64,000 nt of DNA from an uncultured Erythrobacter sp. Lineage in GTDB: Bacteria; Pseudomonadota; Alphaproteobacteria; Sphingomonadales; Sphingomonadaceae. Below are positions 9,857 to 19,773 of the stretch, in pieces. Each line of letters begins with the position of its first letter. The stretch's first letter is position 1. The stretch spans positions 744,001 to 808,000 of the forward strand of contig CANNCZ010000001.1 in assembly GCA_947503275.1 (NCBI GenBank), in the 5' to 3' direction. The position numbers and the translations under genes were made by a program. The notes below the pieces were generated by a model. The model worked only from the letters and a program-made list of their open reading frames with translations. It did not search any database and was not told where the DNA came from.

Positions 9857-10912
9857 ATGGATAACCTAACACACAGCCTCGTCGGCGCGATTATGGGTCA
9901 GACGGGATTGAAGAAAAAGACCGGCCTTGCGATGCCTGCGCTGATTATTGGCGCGAATTTGCCCGATGTGGATGCGGCGTGTTTCTTCTGGTTGGAGGGG
10001 ACAGAGCATCTGGGTTTCCGACGCGGGATCACCCACGGCCCGCCTGCATGGGTTCTATTACCTCTGGTGCTTGCAGGGCTGCTTTGGGCGTTTGACCGGT
10101 GGCAGACAATGCGCGGTAAGCGGCCAGAGGGGCGGTTGCCGGTGAACTTTAAGTGGCTCTATCTGCTGAGTTTTATCGGCTGTCTTAGTCATCCGTTATT
10201 CGATTGGTTCAACGTCTATGGCATTCGGTTTCTGGAGCCGTTTTCCTCGCAATGGTTCTATGGCGATACACTTTTTATTATCGACGTATGGCTGTGGGCG
10301 CTGCTTGCGGGTGCGGTCTGGTGGTCGCTGCGCAAGGAAAAGCGTGGAGCCAATTGGACGCGGCCAGCTTGGGTGGGGATCGCCGTAATGGTGGCCTATA
10401 TTGGGGCGAATTGGGGAATTACTCTTCATGCCGAAAGCAAGGGGCATCAACTGGTTGAGCGCGTCTATGCCGTGAAACCAACGGAAGTTGTAGGCAGCCC
10501 AGTGGTCTTGGCATTTTGGGAGCGCGAAATTCTGTTTCGCTATGATGCCACGGAAGAAGAGGGCGGAGGGGCGCTTTTCGGATCCGGTGATTATGACGTC
10601 GTTAGCGGCCCTTCGTTCTATTCACCGCAAGGCCGCGTAGGTGGCGGGGAAAGAATGGCACTGGACACCGCGAACCCCGGACTTGGATGGGCGGACCTGC
10701 CCAGTTACTCGGGCCGCAACCTGGAGACGGTGCAAGCAGCGGCGGAAAATGACAGTCAGATCGCAGCCTTCTTGTTTTGGTCACGAATGCCCGTCCTTCG
10801 TATGAATTACTGCGACGAGCCGGAATTGATGCAGGATCAGCGATTTATGGACCCGCGCGCCGTCGACCGCTTCTCGATTAAGATACCGCATGCCGATTGT
10901 CCGGAACCCTAA
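9857..10912 (+). CDS. membrane-bound metal-dependent hydrolase, YdjM/DUF457 family
   Basis: The N-terminus MDNLTHSLVGA followed by a helix, LPDVD, HRGxTH-like RGITHG and a later HPLFDW matches the YdjM/LexA-binding inner-membrane hydrolase family, with histidines and aspartates spaced as metal ligands. About four membrane helices lie between residues 20 and 190; the last 150 residues are soluble. ATG 9857 is the start because the conserved MDNLTH begins there; the frame is open far upstream but only as antisense to the esterase. The function of the family is poorly defined. Confidence 0.8.
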   Translation: MDNLTHSLVGAIMGQTGLKKKTGLAMPALIIGANLPDVDAACFFWLEGTEHLGFRRGITHGPPAWVLLPLVLAGLLWAFDRWQTMRGKRPEGRLPVNFKWLYLLSFIGCLSHPLFDWFNVYGIRFLEPFSSQWFYGDTLFIIDVWLWALLAGAVWWSLRKEKRGANWTRPAWVGIAVMVAYIGANWGITLHAESKGHQLVERVYAVKPTEVVGSPVVLAFWEREILFRYDATEEEGGGALFGSGDYDVVSGPSFYSPQGRVGGGERMALDTANPGLGWADLPSYSGRNLETVQAAAENDSQIAAFLFWSRMPVLRMNYCDEPELMQDQRFMDPRAVDRFSIKIPHADCPEP

Positions 10913-10936
10913 GCCGGGTAGGGCGCTTCATCTGAT

Positions 10937-12328
10937 ATGACCAAACCTCAAATCGTCTGGCTGCGGCGTGATCTGCGCATGGCTGATAATCCAGCTTTGT
11001 TCGAAGCCTCCAAACTTGGCCCCGTCATTGCCGTCTATGTGCTCGATGATGAACGGGCGAAATCTCATGCGTATGGCGGTGCGTCGCGTTGGTGGTTGCA
11101 CCATTCTTTGGAGAGTCTCGGCACCAGTTTTGCGAAACGGCATGCGAAAATCGTCCTTAGGCGCGGGGATGCCGTGGAGGAATTGCTCAAGATCGCGGAG
11201 GCAACCGGCGCGTCTACGATCCACGCTAATCGGCATTACGAACCATGGTGGCGGAATGCCGAAAGAGCCTTGGGCGAGCAATGCGAGCTCAAGCTTTATG
11301 AGGGCAATTATTTGCACCCGATGGGATCGGTGAAGACCGGCTCGGGCGGGCAGTATAAGATTTACACCCCTTTCAGTCGGGCTGTGCGCAAGACCTTTCC
11401 GCCGCGCGATCTTGTGCCCGAGCCTGAGACCCTTTCTTCACCCGATACATGGCCTGATAGCGATGCGCTTTCCGATTGGAATTTGCTCCCGACCCGGCCC
11501 GATTGGTCCGGTGGCATTGATCAGTTCTGGCAGGTTGGTGAGGATGCCGCCCATGCTCAGCTCGATTGGTGGAGCGACCATGTCGATGGCTATAACGATC
11601 AGCGCAATCTCCCCTCAACCGACGGCGTATCGCGCCTGTCCCCGCATCTGCACTTTGGCGAGATCAGTCCGGTCCAAATCTGGCACCACTTCAAACAAAA
11701 ACGCTCCGATGGTTGGAAAACCTACGAAAGCGAGCTGATCTGGCGTGACTATGCGCAAAACACGATTGCGCAATTCCCGCTTTATGCGCGCGACAATTAC
11801 CGTGAAGACTTCGACAAGATCGCCTGGCGTGATCCGAAGAACGACAAAGCCGCCGCGCGTGATCTCAAAGCATGGCAGCGTGGCAAGACCGGCTACCCTA
11901 TCGTCGATGCAGGTATGCGCCAGTTGTGGCAGACGGGATGGATGCACAACCGGGTGCGGATGATCACGGCGAGCTTTCTGATCAAGCATCTGCTGATTGA
12001 TTGGCGCGAGGGGGAAAAGTGGTTCTGGGACACTCTGGTTGATGCCGATTACGGGTCGAACGCGACCAATTGGCAATGGACGGCGGGCACCGGTGTGGAC
12101 TCCAACATGTTCGTCCGCATCATGGCCCCGTTATCGCAATCGGAGAAGTTCAACTGCGCCGATTACATCCGCGAATATGTCCCCGAACTCAGCGGTTTGG
12201 ATGAGCCTGCGCTCCACGATCCCGAGGAATTTGGACAACTTCCCAAAGCCTATCCAGCGAAAATCATTGGCCACCGCGAAGCCCGCGAACGCGCGCTTTC
12301 GGCCTACAAGGCCATGAAGGGAAATTGA
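10937..12328 (+). CDS. phrB: deoxyribodipyrimidine photo-lyase (cryptochrome/photolyase family)
   Basis: The enzyme repairs cyclobutane pyrimidine dimers with light energy. The N-terminal Rossmann antenna domain starts IVWLRRDLRMADN; the FAD domain includes LIWRDYAQ, GKTGYPIVDAGMRQL, TGWMHNRVRM and the conserved SNATNWQWTAGTG block. Length, 463 residues, is normal for class I CPD photolyases. Standing 24 bases behind the DUF457-like gene it may share its transcript. Confidence 0.93.
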   Translation: MTKPQIVWLRRDLRMADNPALFEASKLGPVIAVYVLDDERAKSHAYGGASRWWLHHSLESLGTSFAKRHAKIVLRRGDAVEELLKIAEATGASTIHANRHYEPWWRNAERALGEQCELKLYEGNYLHPMGSVKTGSGGQYKIYTPFSRAVRKTFPPRDLVPEPETLSSPDTWPDSDALSDWNLLPTRPDWSGGIDQFWQVGEDAAHAQLDWWSDHVDGYNDQRNLPSTDGVSRLSPHLHFGEISPVQIWHHFKQKRSDGWKTYESELIWRDYAQNTIAQFPLYARDNYREDFDKIAWRDPKNDKAAARDLKAWQRGKTGYPIVDAGMRQLWQTGWMHNRVRMITASFLIKHLLIDWREGEKWFWDTLVDADYGSNATNWQWTAGTGVDSNMFVRIMAPLSQSEKFNCADYIREYVPELSGLDEPALHDPEEFGQLPKAYPAKIIGHREARERALSAYKAMKGN

Positions 12329-12387
12329 CGCGCTAATACAAGCGCCTTGCTTGCAGGAGTGTCAGTAGAGCACCTAAGGGGGGTTTT

Positions 12388-13638
12388 ATGACACATCAGG
12401 GATTAAGAGCGGAGCAATTGCTGAACTCTGGCCAGCGGTTTGCCGTTCAGCCGGGTTTCTTCATGCGTATGATGGCGCCGGGCTTTCAGAAAATTCTGGA
12501 TCATGTGGACGCTGGGTTGGAGAGCGGGTCGATGCTTGCCCATCTGCCAGATGGCACCACGCGCATGTTGGGCGGACGCACACCGGGGTTCAATGTTGAG
12601 GTTCACCTTAAGGATTGGCGCGCGCTTTTGCGGCTTGCGACCCATGGCTCAATCGGGTGGTATCAGGCCTATGAAGCGGGCGAATGGGAGGCCAGCGACC
12701 ACGCCATCCTGTTCGCATTGATGGGCGCCAATGTGCGCACCATGGGCGACACCGCGCGCAGCTCGGGTGCTTTCAGATGGGCGGCGAGGATCGCGCATTG
12801 GCTGAACCGCAACGACAAACAGGGATCTGCGCGCAATATCTCTGCGCATTACGACCTCGGCAATGATTTTTACCGCGCGTGGCTTGATGAAAGCATGACC
12901 TATTCCAGCGCGCTTGGGTTTACGCCCGGCAATGGCATTGAGGATGGCCTTGGCGTCGCGCAAAAACGCAAGCTGAACCGGATTGCAGAGCGGTTGGGCA
13001 GTCCGGAGACGGTGCTTGAGATCGGTTGCGGATGGGGCGCTTTGGCACAGCATATCTCCGAGACCGGTGCCAAAGTGACAGCAATCAGCCTGTCCGAAGA
13101 GCAACTTGCATGGGCGCGCGAACACACTGCAGATGACATCGAATATCGTGCGCAGGATTATCGCGATGTTACCGGCACTTTCGATGCCGTGATGAGCGTT
13201 GAGATGGTCGAGGCGCTGGGCCGCGAATATTGGGATACGTTCATGCAATGCGTCGCGCGGAGTCTCAAACCCGGAGGGCGCGCGGCTATCCAATATATTT
13301 CGATGGTTGACGAGGTGTTTGAAAGCTACGCCAACACGGTCGACTTTATCCAAGCCTATGTATTCCCCGGCGGGATGTTGATCAAATCGAGCGAATTCCG
13401 CGCCTTGGCCGAAGAAAACGGCCTCGAATGGCAGGATCAAGAGGATTTTGGCCTCGATTATGCTGAGACGTTGAAAGCGTGGCATGTCGACTTTGACAGG
13501 GCGGTTGCGGATGGCCGGCTGCCCCAAGGCTTCGATGATCGGTTCGTCCGGCTATGGAAATTCTATCTTTCCTATTGCGAAGGCGGCTTCCGAGCGGGCA
13601 ATATCGATGTTCACCAGGTCACACTGGTCAAAAAATAA
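12388..13638 (+). CDS. cyclopropane-fatty-acyl-phospholipid synthase family methyltransferase
   Basis: These cytosolic enzymes transfer a methylene group from S-adenosylmethionine to the double bond of unsaturated membrane lipids. Visible features are an N-terminal lipid-binding-like domain (about 1-130), the signature ISAHYDLGNDFYRAWLDESM, the SAM site VLEIGCGWG and the Cfa-type IQYISM and YVFPGGML segments. At 416 residues it is close to E. coli Cfa in length. AAGGGGGG directly precedes the ATG. The related sphingolipid or mycolate methyltransferases are alternatives within the same superfamily. Confidence 0.88.
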   Translation: MTHQGLRAEQLLNSGQRFAVQPGFFMRMMAPGFQKILDHVDAGLESGSMLAHLPDGTTRMLGGRTPGFNVEVHLKDWRALLRLATHGSIGWYQAYEAGEWEASDHAILFALMGANVRTMGDTARSSGAFRWAARIAHWLNRNDKQGSARNISAHYDLGNDFYRAWLDESMTYSSALGFTPGNGIEDGLGVAQKRKLNRIAERLGSPETVLEIGCGWGALAQHISETGAKVTAISLSEEQLAWAREHTADDIEYRAQDYRDVTGTFDAVMSVEMVEALGREYWDTFMQCVARSLKPGGRAAIQYISMVDEVFESYANTVDFIQAYVFPGGMLIKSSEFRALAEENGLEWQDQEDFGLDYAETLKAWHVDFDRAVADGRLPQGFDDRFVRLWKFYLSYCEGGFRAGNIDVHQVTLVKK

Positions 13639-13657
13639 AACCGAGAGGCTCGATATT

Positions 13658-14857
13658 ATGGGACGCACTTACGTGAAGCTGGGGACAGCCATTTCGCTGA
13701 TCGCGATGACGCTGAGCGGGTGCAGCTATGGCGCGGCTGAGGGGCTTGGACCGCCTCCGGTTGCGCTGGCACCCATTGAGATGACTACGCCGCCGACGCG
13801 CGACCCTTCTGAACTGCAAGTGCTTTTCTGGGACAATGAACAGCGCAACGCTCGGTTTCGCGATATGGAAAACTGGTTTGCAGGGCACGAAGTGCCCGCC
13901 GCCACGACCCCGCGCATTCTGACACAGGGCGAGCCGCTGCCTACGGCGCTTTCCACACGCATTCGTGCGACCATGGCGGAAACCAATGCAGTGGGCGTGA
14001 TGGTTTACAAAGGGGGCACGGTTCGTTTTGAGGATTACGCGCGCGGCTTTGGGCCGGATCAGCGCTGGACCAGCTTCTCTGTTGCCAAGAGCTTCACCTC
14101 CACCCTGTTAGGCGCAGCTCTGCAGGATGGTTTCATCACCAGCCTTGATGATCCGGTCACGCAATATGTGCCTGGCCTTGTAGGCTCCGCCTATGACGGG
14201 GTTACGGTCGAGCAGCTCGCCACCATGACGAGCGGGGTCGCGTGGAACGAGGATTACACCGACCCGAACAGCGATGTGGCGCAGTTGAACCGCTTTGTCG
14301 TCGAATACGGCCCGGATGCGATCGTCGCCCAAATGCGCGAACTGGAACGCGAGGCGGAACCGGGCGAAAAGTGGGTTTACAAAACCGGTGAGACCAATCT
14401 GATTGGATTGCTAGTCGAGAATGCGGTTGGTCTGCCCCTTGCCGAATACGCGCAGGAAAAGATCGTTGAGCCTGCCGGTTTTGAGAACGGTCTGTTCTGG
14501 ATGACTGACCCGCGCGGTGGCAATATCGGCGGATGCTGTCTGTCCATATCGCTGGCGGATTACACGCGCATGGGCGTCTTTGCACTCGAAGGCGGCGGCG
14601 ACACCGTGCCCGAGGGATGGTTTGCAGAGGCTGGCAGTCCAAAGGTCGACTTTGGCGGCAACGGGTTTGGCTATGGCTACCAATGGTGGACCTATCCCGT
14701 GGGATACGGCGCGCAGGGCATCTTTGGCCAATCGATTGCGATCATCCCGGATGAAGAGATGGTCATAGCAGTGGTCAGCAATTGGCCAGAGGCAACAAAC
14801 AGCGATTATGGCGAGGCTTGGCTGCGGATTGCAGTGCAACTCTCAGCGCTGGATTAA
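13658..14857 (+). CDS. serine hydrolase of the class C beta-lactamase fold, lipoprotein
   Basis: A lipoprotein signal with lipobox TLSGC opens the protein, placing it in the periplasm on a membrane. The active-site SxxK is SVAK (in SFSVAKSF, near residue 145); a second-motif tyrosine lies in VYKTGETN. Such proteins include esterases, D-amino peptidases and EstB-like enzymes; a true beta-lactamase is unlikely but not excluded. ATG 13658 has GAGAGG upstream and gives the signal peptide. Only 19 bases separate it from the Cfa-like gene, so cotranscription is likely. Confidence 0.85.
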   Translation: MGRTYVKLGTAISLIAMTLSGCSYGAAEGLGPPPVALAPIEMTTPPTRDPSELQVLFWDNEQRNARFRDMENWFAGHEVPAATTPRILTQGEPLPTALSTRIRATMAETNAVGVMVYKGGTVRFEDYARGFGPDQRWTSFSVAKSFTSTLLGAALQDGFITSLDDPVTQYVPGLVGSAYDGVTVEQLATMTSGVAWNEDYTDPNSDVAQLNRFVVEYGPDAIVAQMRELEREAEPGEKWVYKTGETNLIGLLVENAVGLPLAEYAQEKIVEPAGFENGLFWMTDPRGGNIGGCCLSISLADYTRMGVFALEGGGDTVPEGWFAEAGSPKVDFGGNGFGYGYQWWTYPVGYGAQGIFGQSIAIIPDEEMVIAVVSNWPEATNSDYGEAWLRIAVQLSALD

Positions 14858-14863
14858 GGTGGG

Positions 14864-14885
14864 GCGGGGCGTCAAACAGCCCCGC
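14864..14885. terminator. hairpin between convergent genes, possible weak terminator
   Basis: GCGGGGC and GCCCCGC form a perfect 7-base stem around an eight-base loop in the 38-base gap between the serine hydrolase and PilZ genes. There is no T-run on either side, so termination would be weak or Rho-dependent. Confidence 0.35.
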
Positions 14886-14895
14886 ACATCACCAA

Positions 14896-15240
14896 TCACA
14901 TCAAGCGTGAGACGCCGGTATTGCTGTAACGTTGCAGGATGTTGTCGTGCACGATGGGGCTCAACAGCTCCTCAAATGCACAGCCGACGATGCAATTGTC
15001 CCACCAAACGACCTGACCCTGAAGCGATTCAAGGCCGGGCAGGGTGAGCCAGCACATCTGGCCTTCGTGCATTCGGTTGATCGACGCGCAGGAAAAGCCC
15101 GAGATCGATAGATCATGGACAACCGTTTGAAACGCGCGACCGCCCGATGCCCGCAACGTGGCGGGGATGGTCAACCGCGTGCGCGGGGAGCAGCGATCTT
15201 CTTGCGCCGCGACTTTGTATGTATTGTTGTTGTTTGGCAT
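14896..15240 (-). CDS. PilZ domain protein, likely c-di-GMP receptor
   Basis: The 114-residue protein is a single PilZ domain. The two ligand motifs are present: the basic RxxxR (RCSPRTR near residue 17-23) and D-x-S-x-x-G (DLSISG near residue 45). PilZ proteins bind the second messenger cyclic di-GMP and act on motility or polysaccharide production. It is a lone gene: the convergent serine hydrolase lies on one side and a 153-base gap with an SDR gene on the other. A functional link to the exopolysaccharide locus 28 kb away is only speculation. Confidence 0.88.
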   Translation of the reverse strand: MPNNNNTYKVAAQEDRCSPRTRLTIPATLRASGGRAFQTVVHDLSISGFSCASINRMHEGQMCWLTLPGLESLQGQVVWWDNCIVGCAFEELLSPIVHDNILQRYSNTGVSRLM

Positions 15241-15393
15241 AGCCTCGCAACCTTCTCCAAGCAGCCTGTGGTCTCTTAGCTGGTGGAACAGCGAGGAGGG
15301 TCTTCGGCTATTGGGCGTTGCAGAAAGCTTGCATTGTATAGTTAACGGCGCGGTAACTACGAATATTTGCGACGAAACGAGGGAATTTGCGTT

Positions 15394-16107
15394 TTAGTCG
15401 ATCCGTTCGCGGTGGCCGGTCTCAAAGTCCTCTTGCAGCAAGGCAAGGATACGCGTGGCCACGTCCTCGGGTGGCTTTACGGTCTCTGGCTTTTCGCCCG
15501 GATAGGCGCGGGCTCGCATTTGTGTGCGGGTCGCGCCCGGATCGATGATGGCGACGCGCAATTCACTGAGTTTTTCGACCTCTGCGCCGTAACTTTCAAG
15601 TAGATTGTCAAATGCCGCTTTGCTCGATCCATAGGCTGACCAGAACGGGCGGGGCGATGCGCCCACGCTGCTGGTCAGGCCGATAATGCGTCCCGCCTTT
15701 GCCTTGCGCAGAAGCGGATCAAAACCGGCGAGCAGCGCCTGTGTGGCGACGACATTGGTCATGATCGCCTGATGAAATTGCTTCGCATCCATTTGCGAAA
15801 GTGGTGTTAGCTCTGGCAAGTAAGCTGCGGAAAGCACGAGGATATCGAGCGTTTCCCAACGTCCAGCAATCGCGCTTGCAAGCCGTGCAACGCCGTCTTG
15901 CTCGGTCAAATCAACCGGCGCGATGGTTGATGTACCGCCAATCGCGTGGATCTGATCCTCAATCGCCTCCAACGCCTTAACCTTACGCGCGACCAGAATT
16001 ACATGCGCACCAGCCTCCGCCAAAGCGAGTGCGGTTGCAGCGCCAATGCCCCGGCTCGCGCCGGTGACAAGGGCAGTGCGCCCTTCAAGTGGTTTGGTAT
16101 CGGTCAT
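15394..16107 (-). CDS. short-chain dehydrogenase/reductase
   Basis: The Rossmann cofactor motif TGASRGIG is at about residue 15-22, with VARK in the position that favours NADP, and the catalytic Ser and Tyr-x-x-x-Lys are in LTSSVG and YGSSK. The 237-residue protein starts three bases behind the purF stop, an arrangement common in sphingomonads. The substrate is unknown; it resembles YciK-like reductases in length and in its C-terminal region. Confidence 0.85.
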   Translation of the reverse strand: MTDTKPLEGRTALVTGASRGIGAATALALAEAGAHVILVARKVKALEAIEDQIHAIGGTSTIAPVDLTEQDGVARLASAIAGRWETLDILVLSAAYLPELTPLSQMDAKQFHQAIMTNVVATQALLAGFDPLLRKAKAGRIIGLTSSVGASPRPFWSAYGSSKAAFDNLLESYGAEVEKLSELRVAIIDPGATRTQMRARAYPGEKPETVKPPEDVATRILALLQEDFETGHRERID

Positions 16108-16110
16108 GGA

Positions 16111-17613
16111 TCAGGCTGCCTTGGGATCAGCGAAAGGAAGCTCGCCCGTCTTCTCTTCAGAAACGGCGAGGTCGGTAAGCGGGGTCGGATAATCGCCGGT
16201 AAAACACGCATCGCAGAATTGCGGGCAGGCCTTGTCGCGGCCCTTTGCGCCCACAGCGCGGTAAAGTCCGTCGATTGAGATAAAGGCGAGGCTATCGGCT
16301 TTGATAAATTCGCGCATCGGCTCCAAATCCATGCGCGCGGCCAGCAATTTGGAGCGTTCGGGCGTGTCGACACCATAGAAGCAAGAATGCGCGGTTGGTG
16401 GGCTGGCGACGCGGAAATGCACCTCACTCGCACCTGCTTCGCGCATCATCTCAACGATGGAGAGGCTGGTGGTGCCGCGTACAATGGAGTCGTCGATAAG
16501 GACAATTCGCTTGCCTTCGACCAGATTGCGATTGGCGTTGTGTTTGCGCTTGACACCCGCGTGCCGCGCGCTGTCCGATGGTTGGATGAAGGTCCGCCCG
16601 ACATAATGCGAGCGGATAATGCCCAATTCGAACGGGACGCCTGATTGTTGCGCATAGCCAATCGCTGCGGGCACGCCGCTATCGGGAACGGGCACGACCA
16701 GATCGACATCAATCGGCGCTTCGCGTGCGAGCTCGCTGCCAATCGCCTTGCGCGCTTCATAGACGCTTTGCCCTGCGAAAAAGCTGTCCGGGCGGCTGAA
16801 ATACACATGTTCGAAGATGCAAGGGCGAGGGCGGTGATCGCCAAACGGGCGGATACTCTTGATCTGGCCATCAAAATCGACCTGAACCATCTCGCCCGGC
16901 TCAACTTCGCGGATCATCTGCGCGCCGACCACATCGAATGCGACGCTTTCGCTGGCGAACATGACCGCATCACCCATCTTGCCCATGACCAGCGGGCGAA
17001 TACCCAATGGGTCGCGGCAGGCAATCATGCCCGTAGGCGTCATCACGATCAGCGAATAGGCACCCTCAACCAGACGCAAAGCATCAATCAGGCGGTCGGC
17101 AACCGTGGGATAGCGCGATGTCGCAACGAGGTGGATGATAACTTCGGTGTCGGAGGTCGATTGGAAGATCGAGCCCTTATTCACCAGATCCTTACGCAGC
17201 GCCTTCGCGTTGGAAATATTACCATTATGCGCGATGGCGAACCCGCCACTGGCCAGCTCAGCATAGAGTGGCTGCACATTGCGAAGCCCTGCGCCGCCTG
17301 TGGTGGAATAGCGCACATGACCCGCCGCCATATTGCCGGGCAGCTCGTCAATCGCTTCTTGCGATGAGAAATTCTCTGCAACGTGCCCATTGCCCCGCCG
17401 CGAAATGAAGTCCTTGCCATCAAAACTGGTGATGCCGGCCGCTTCTTGCCCACGATGCTGCAAAGCGTGCAGGCCCAAGGCGGTGGCGGCAGAGGCTTTG
17501 TCCGCGTTGATCGCGCCAAATACGCCGCATTCTTCGCGCAGCTTATCGCCGTCAGCGTCCATAAATGGATGTGTGAGATTGCCCAAAAGCGAGGGAGAAG
17601 GCGTGTTTGCCAT
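16111..17613 (-). CDS. purF: amidophosphoribosyltransferase
   Basis: PurF carries out the first committed step of de novo purine synthesis, making 5-phosphoribosylamine from PRPP and glutamine. The N-terminal glutaminase begins after a short propeptide at EECGVFG, whose Cys is the nucleophile, followed by LQHRGQEAAG. The PRPP-binding signature VLIDDSIVRGTT lies near residue 360, and the C-terminal cysteines of the Fe-S-containing class (CFYGVD, CDACFTGDY) are present. Length, 500 residues, is normal. The 248-base gap to lolE on the other strand must hold divergent promoters. Confidence 0.97.
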   Translation of the reverse strand: MANTPSPSLLGNLTHPFMDADGDKLREECGVFGAINADKASAATALGLHALQHRGQEAAGITSFDGKDFISRRGNGHVAENFSSQEAIDELPGNMAAGHVRYSTTGGAGLRNVQPLYAELASGGFAIAHNGNISNAKALRKDLVNKGSIFQSTSDTEVIIHLVATSRYPTVADRLIDALRLVEGAYSLIVMTPTGMIACRDPLGIRPLVMGKMGDAVMFASESVAFDVVGAQMIREVEPGEMVQVDFDGQIKSIRPFGDHRPRPCIFEHVYFSRPDSFFAGQSVYEARKAIGSELAREAPIDVDLVVPVPDSGVPAAIGYAQQSGVPFELGIIRSHYVGRTFIQPSDSARHAGVKRKHNANRNLVEGKRIVLIDDSIVRGTTSLSIVEMMREAGASEVHFRVASPPTAHSCFYGVDTPERSKLLAARMDLEPMREFIKADSLAFISIDGLYRAVGAKGRDKACPQFCDACFTGDYPTPLTDLAVSEEKTGELPFADPKAA

Positions 17614-17861
17614 AGCTCGTCAAAGTTCCGCTGCGCTGCTGGTGCCAGGACCCGGGAATATGCGGGCGTCAATGACGGTGTTACGGTTCAATTACAAGAG
17701 GCGATGCGCGCTCTGCCCCGTCTTTTTATGCCCCAATCTGGGCCAGCGCACTCCGCCGGGCTGAGCTTACACACAATCTGGCGACACCCACGCATTGTGC
17801 GCCGCCGCCGTGCGGCTTACAGGCTGCGTTAAGACGCAATCATCCAGCGGCATTTCCACCC

Positions 17862-19100
17862 ATGCTCACTCCTTTTGAAAGAATGATCGCCAAACGGTAT
17901 TTATGGCCGGGCAAAGGCGAAGCGTTTATCGCGCTTGTCGCCGGGATTTCGGTCGGCGTTGTCATGTTGTCGGTCGCCATGCTGGTCCTTGTGATGAGTG
18001 TCATGGGCGGATTCCGCTCTGAGATGCTCGACAAGTTCTCTGGGCTGAACGGCCACGCAATGGTTCAAGCCTATGGCGGTCAGCTCGACAATTGGGAGGG
18101 CGTGCTTGAACAAGTGCGCGCGACCGAGGGTGTGACAAACGCCTCGCCTTTAATCGAACAACCACTGCTCGCCAGTTTCAACGGGCGCGGCACCGCGATT
18201 TTGGCGCGGGGCAACACAGATGAGGATATCGCCAGCCTTGGCGAAAATGTCCTGTTTGGCGACATCGCGAGCATTCAACCGGGTGCAAGCCGGGTGGCGA
18301 TTGGTTCACGGCTCGCGGCCAGTATGGGCGCGCGGGTCGGCGATACGATCACGATCATCAACCCACAGGGCCGCACAACTCCTTTTGGCACCAGCATTCG
18401 CCAGCTTCCTTATGAGGTCGGCGCGATATTCGAAGTTGGCCTGTATGATTTTGATGAGACATTCGTGATTATGCCGATTGCGGATGCTCAGACGTTGCTG
18501 CTGCAAGGCGATACGATTGGGCTGATCGAGGTAACCGTGACCGATCCCGATAATGTCGGTGAGATCCTTGGCGGGGTTGAACAAGCGCTCACGGGGCGCG
18601 CGGTGATCGCGGATTGGAAGACCATCAACTCGACCCTGTTTGAAGCTTTGGAGGTTGAACGTGTCGCAATGTTCTTCGTGCTCAGTTTCATGGTGTTGGT
18701 GGCGTCTTTTAATATCCTTTCGAGCCTCGTGATGATGGTCCGTGCCAAGACCCGCGACATCGCGATCATGCGCACAATGGGCGCGACGCGGCGGTCTTTG
18801 CTGAAGATATTTGTGACGACGGGGACCACTGTGGGCACGTTGGGTACGGTCGCGGGATTGATCCTCGGATTTGTCCTGCTCTATTTCCGCAACCCCATTG
18901 TCGATGGGATCGCCTATTTGACCGGAGTGCAAATCTGGGATCCTCAGGTCCGTTTTCTCACCAGCCTGCCGGTCCGGGTTGATCCGTGGGAGATTGTGGG
19001 AATTACGGCGCTCGCTTTGGGCATGAGCTTCCTCGCGACGCTCTACCCCGCATTCAAAGCATCCAACACGGATCCAGTGCAGGTGCTGCGCTATGAATAG
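17862..19100 (+). CDS. lolE: lipoprotein-releasing ABC transporter permease
   Basis: LolC/LolE-type permeases extract mature lipoproteins from the inner membrane for transfer to LolA. The protein has one N-terminal helix (about residues 22-48), a large periplasmic MacB-like domain (50-265) and three C-terminal helices of the FtsX fold. [20 protein letters not shown] at the start is typical for the family. In alphaproteobacteria a single LolE-like permease commonly works as a homodimer, so LolC/LolF naming is possible. It overlaps lolD by eight bases. Confidence 0.93.
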   Translation: MLTPFERMIAKRYLWPGKGEAFIALVAGISVGVVMLSVAMLVLVMSVMGGFRSEMLDKFSGLNGHAMVQAYGGQLDNWEGVLEQVRATEGVTNASPLIEQPLLASFNGRGTAILARGNTDEDIASLGENVLFGDIASIQPGASRVAIGSRLAASMGARVGDTITIINPQGRTTPFGTSIRQLPYEVGAIFEVGLYDFDETFVIMPIADAQTLLLQGDTIGLIEVTVTDPDNVGEILGGVEQALTGRAVIADWKTINSTLFEALEVERVAMFFVLSFMVLVASFNILSSLVMMVRAKTRDIAIMRTMGATRRSLLKIFVTTGTTVGTLGTVAGLILGFVLLYFRNPIVDGIAYLTGVQIWDPQVRFLTSLPVRVDPWEIVGITALALGMSFLATLYPAFKASNTDPVQVLRYE

Positions 19101-19773
19101 TGCACAGCCAATCGCCGCCCTGCGCGACTTGCGCCGCAGCTTTGAACAAGGCGGGCAACGCATTGATGTGCTGCGCGGCGTCAATCTGGACGTTATGCCG
19201 GGTGAGATTGTCGCGCTGCTTGGCCCGTCGGGTTCGGGCAAATCGACGATGCTGCAAGCGGTCGGATTGCTCGAAGGGGGCTTTGAAGGTTCAATCACGA
19301 TTGCGGGCGAAAGCGCGGAGAAGCTTGCTTCCGACGGGCGCACTCGCATTCGGCGTGAACATCTGGGTTTTGTCTATCAATTCCACCATTTGCTGCCCGA
19401 CTTCAACGCGACGGAGAATGTGGTGATGCCGCAAATGGTTGCGGGGACTGGTCGCTCTGAGGCCCATGAACGCGCCGAGGGTCTGTTGTCGAGCCTTGGC
19501 CTTGGCCACCGGCTGACCCATCGACCCAGCCAGCTTTCGGGCGGGGAGCAACAGCGTGTCGCGGTTGCTCGCGCACTCGCCAATCAACCGACATTGGTGT
19601 TGGCCGATGAGCCCACCGGCAACCTTGATGAGGCAACTGCCGACACCGTGCTTGGCCAATTTCTGGAGCTTGTGCGGGGTGAGGGCAGCGCAGCTCTGGT
19701 CGCGACGCATAATGAGCGTCTCGCGGCACGCATGGACCGGGTTGTGCGGTTGCATGAAGGGGTGCTTGAGTGA
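19093..19773 (+). CDS. lolD: lipoprotein-releasing ABC transporter ATP-binding protein
   Basis: This ATPase drives lipoprotein release together with the overlapping upstream permease. Walker A is GPSGSGKST (about residue 40), the signature is LSGGEQQR, Walker B is [11 protein letters not shown] and the H-loop is VATHNE. The LolD-specific pattern [14 protein letters not shown] between Walker A and signature is present. At 226 residues it is of normal length. Confidence 0.96.
   Translation: MNSAQPIAALRDLRRSFEQGGQRIDVLRGVNLDVMPGEIVALLGPSGSGKSTMLQAVGLLEGGFEGSITIAGESAEKLASDGRTRIRREHLGFVYQFHHLLPDFNATENVVMPQMVAGTGRSEAHERAEGLLSSLGLGHRLTHRPSQLSGGEQQRVAVARALANQPTLVLADEPTGNLDEATADTVLGQFLELVRGEGSAALVATHNERLAARMDRVVRLHEGVLE

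Noticed and set aside
12339..12354. CAAGC/GCTTG repeat behind the photolyase gene as terminator
   Set aside because: The stem is only five bases long and no T-run follows.
18306..19349. Open frame of 347 codons on the minus strand
   Set aside because: It covers lolE and part of lolD in antisense; its His- and Arg-rich translation looks random.
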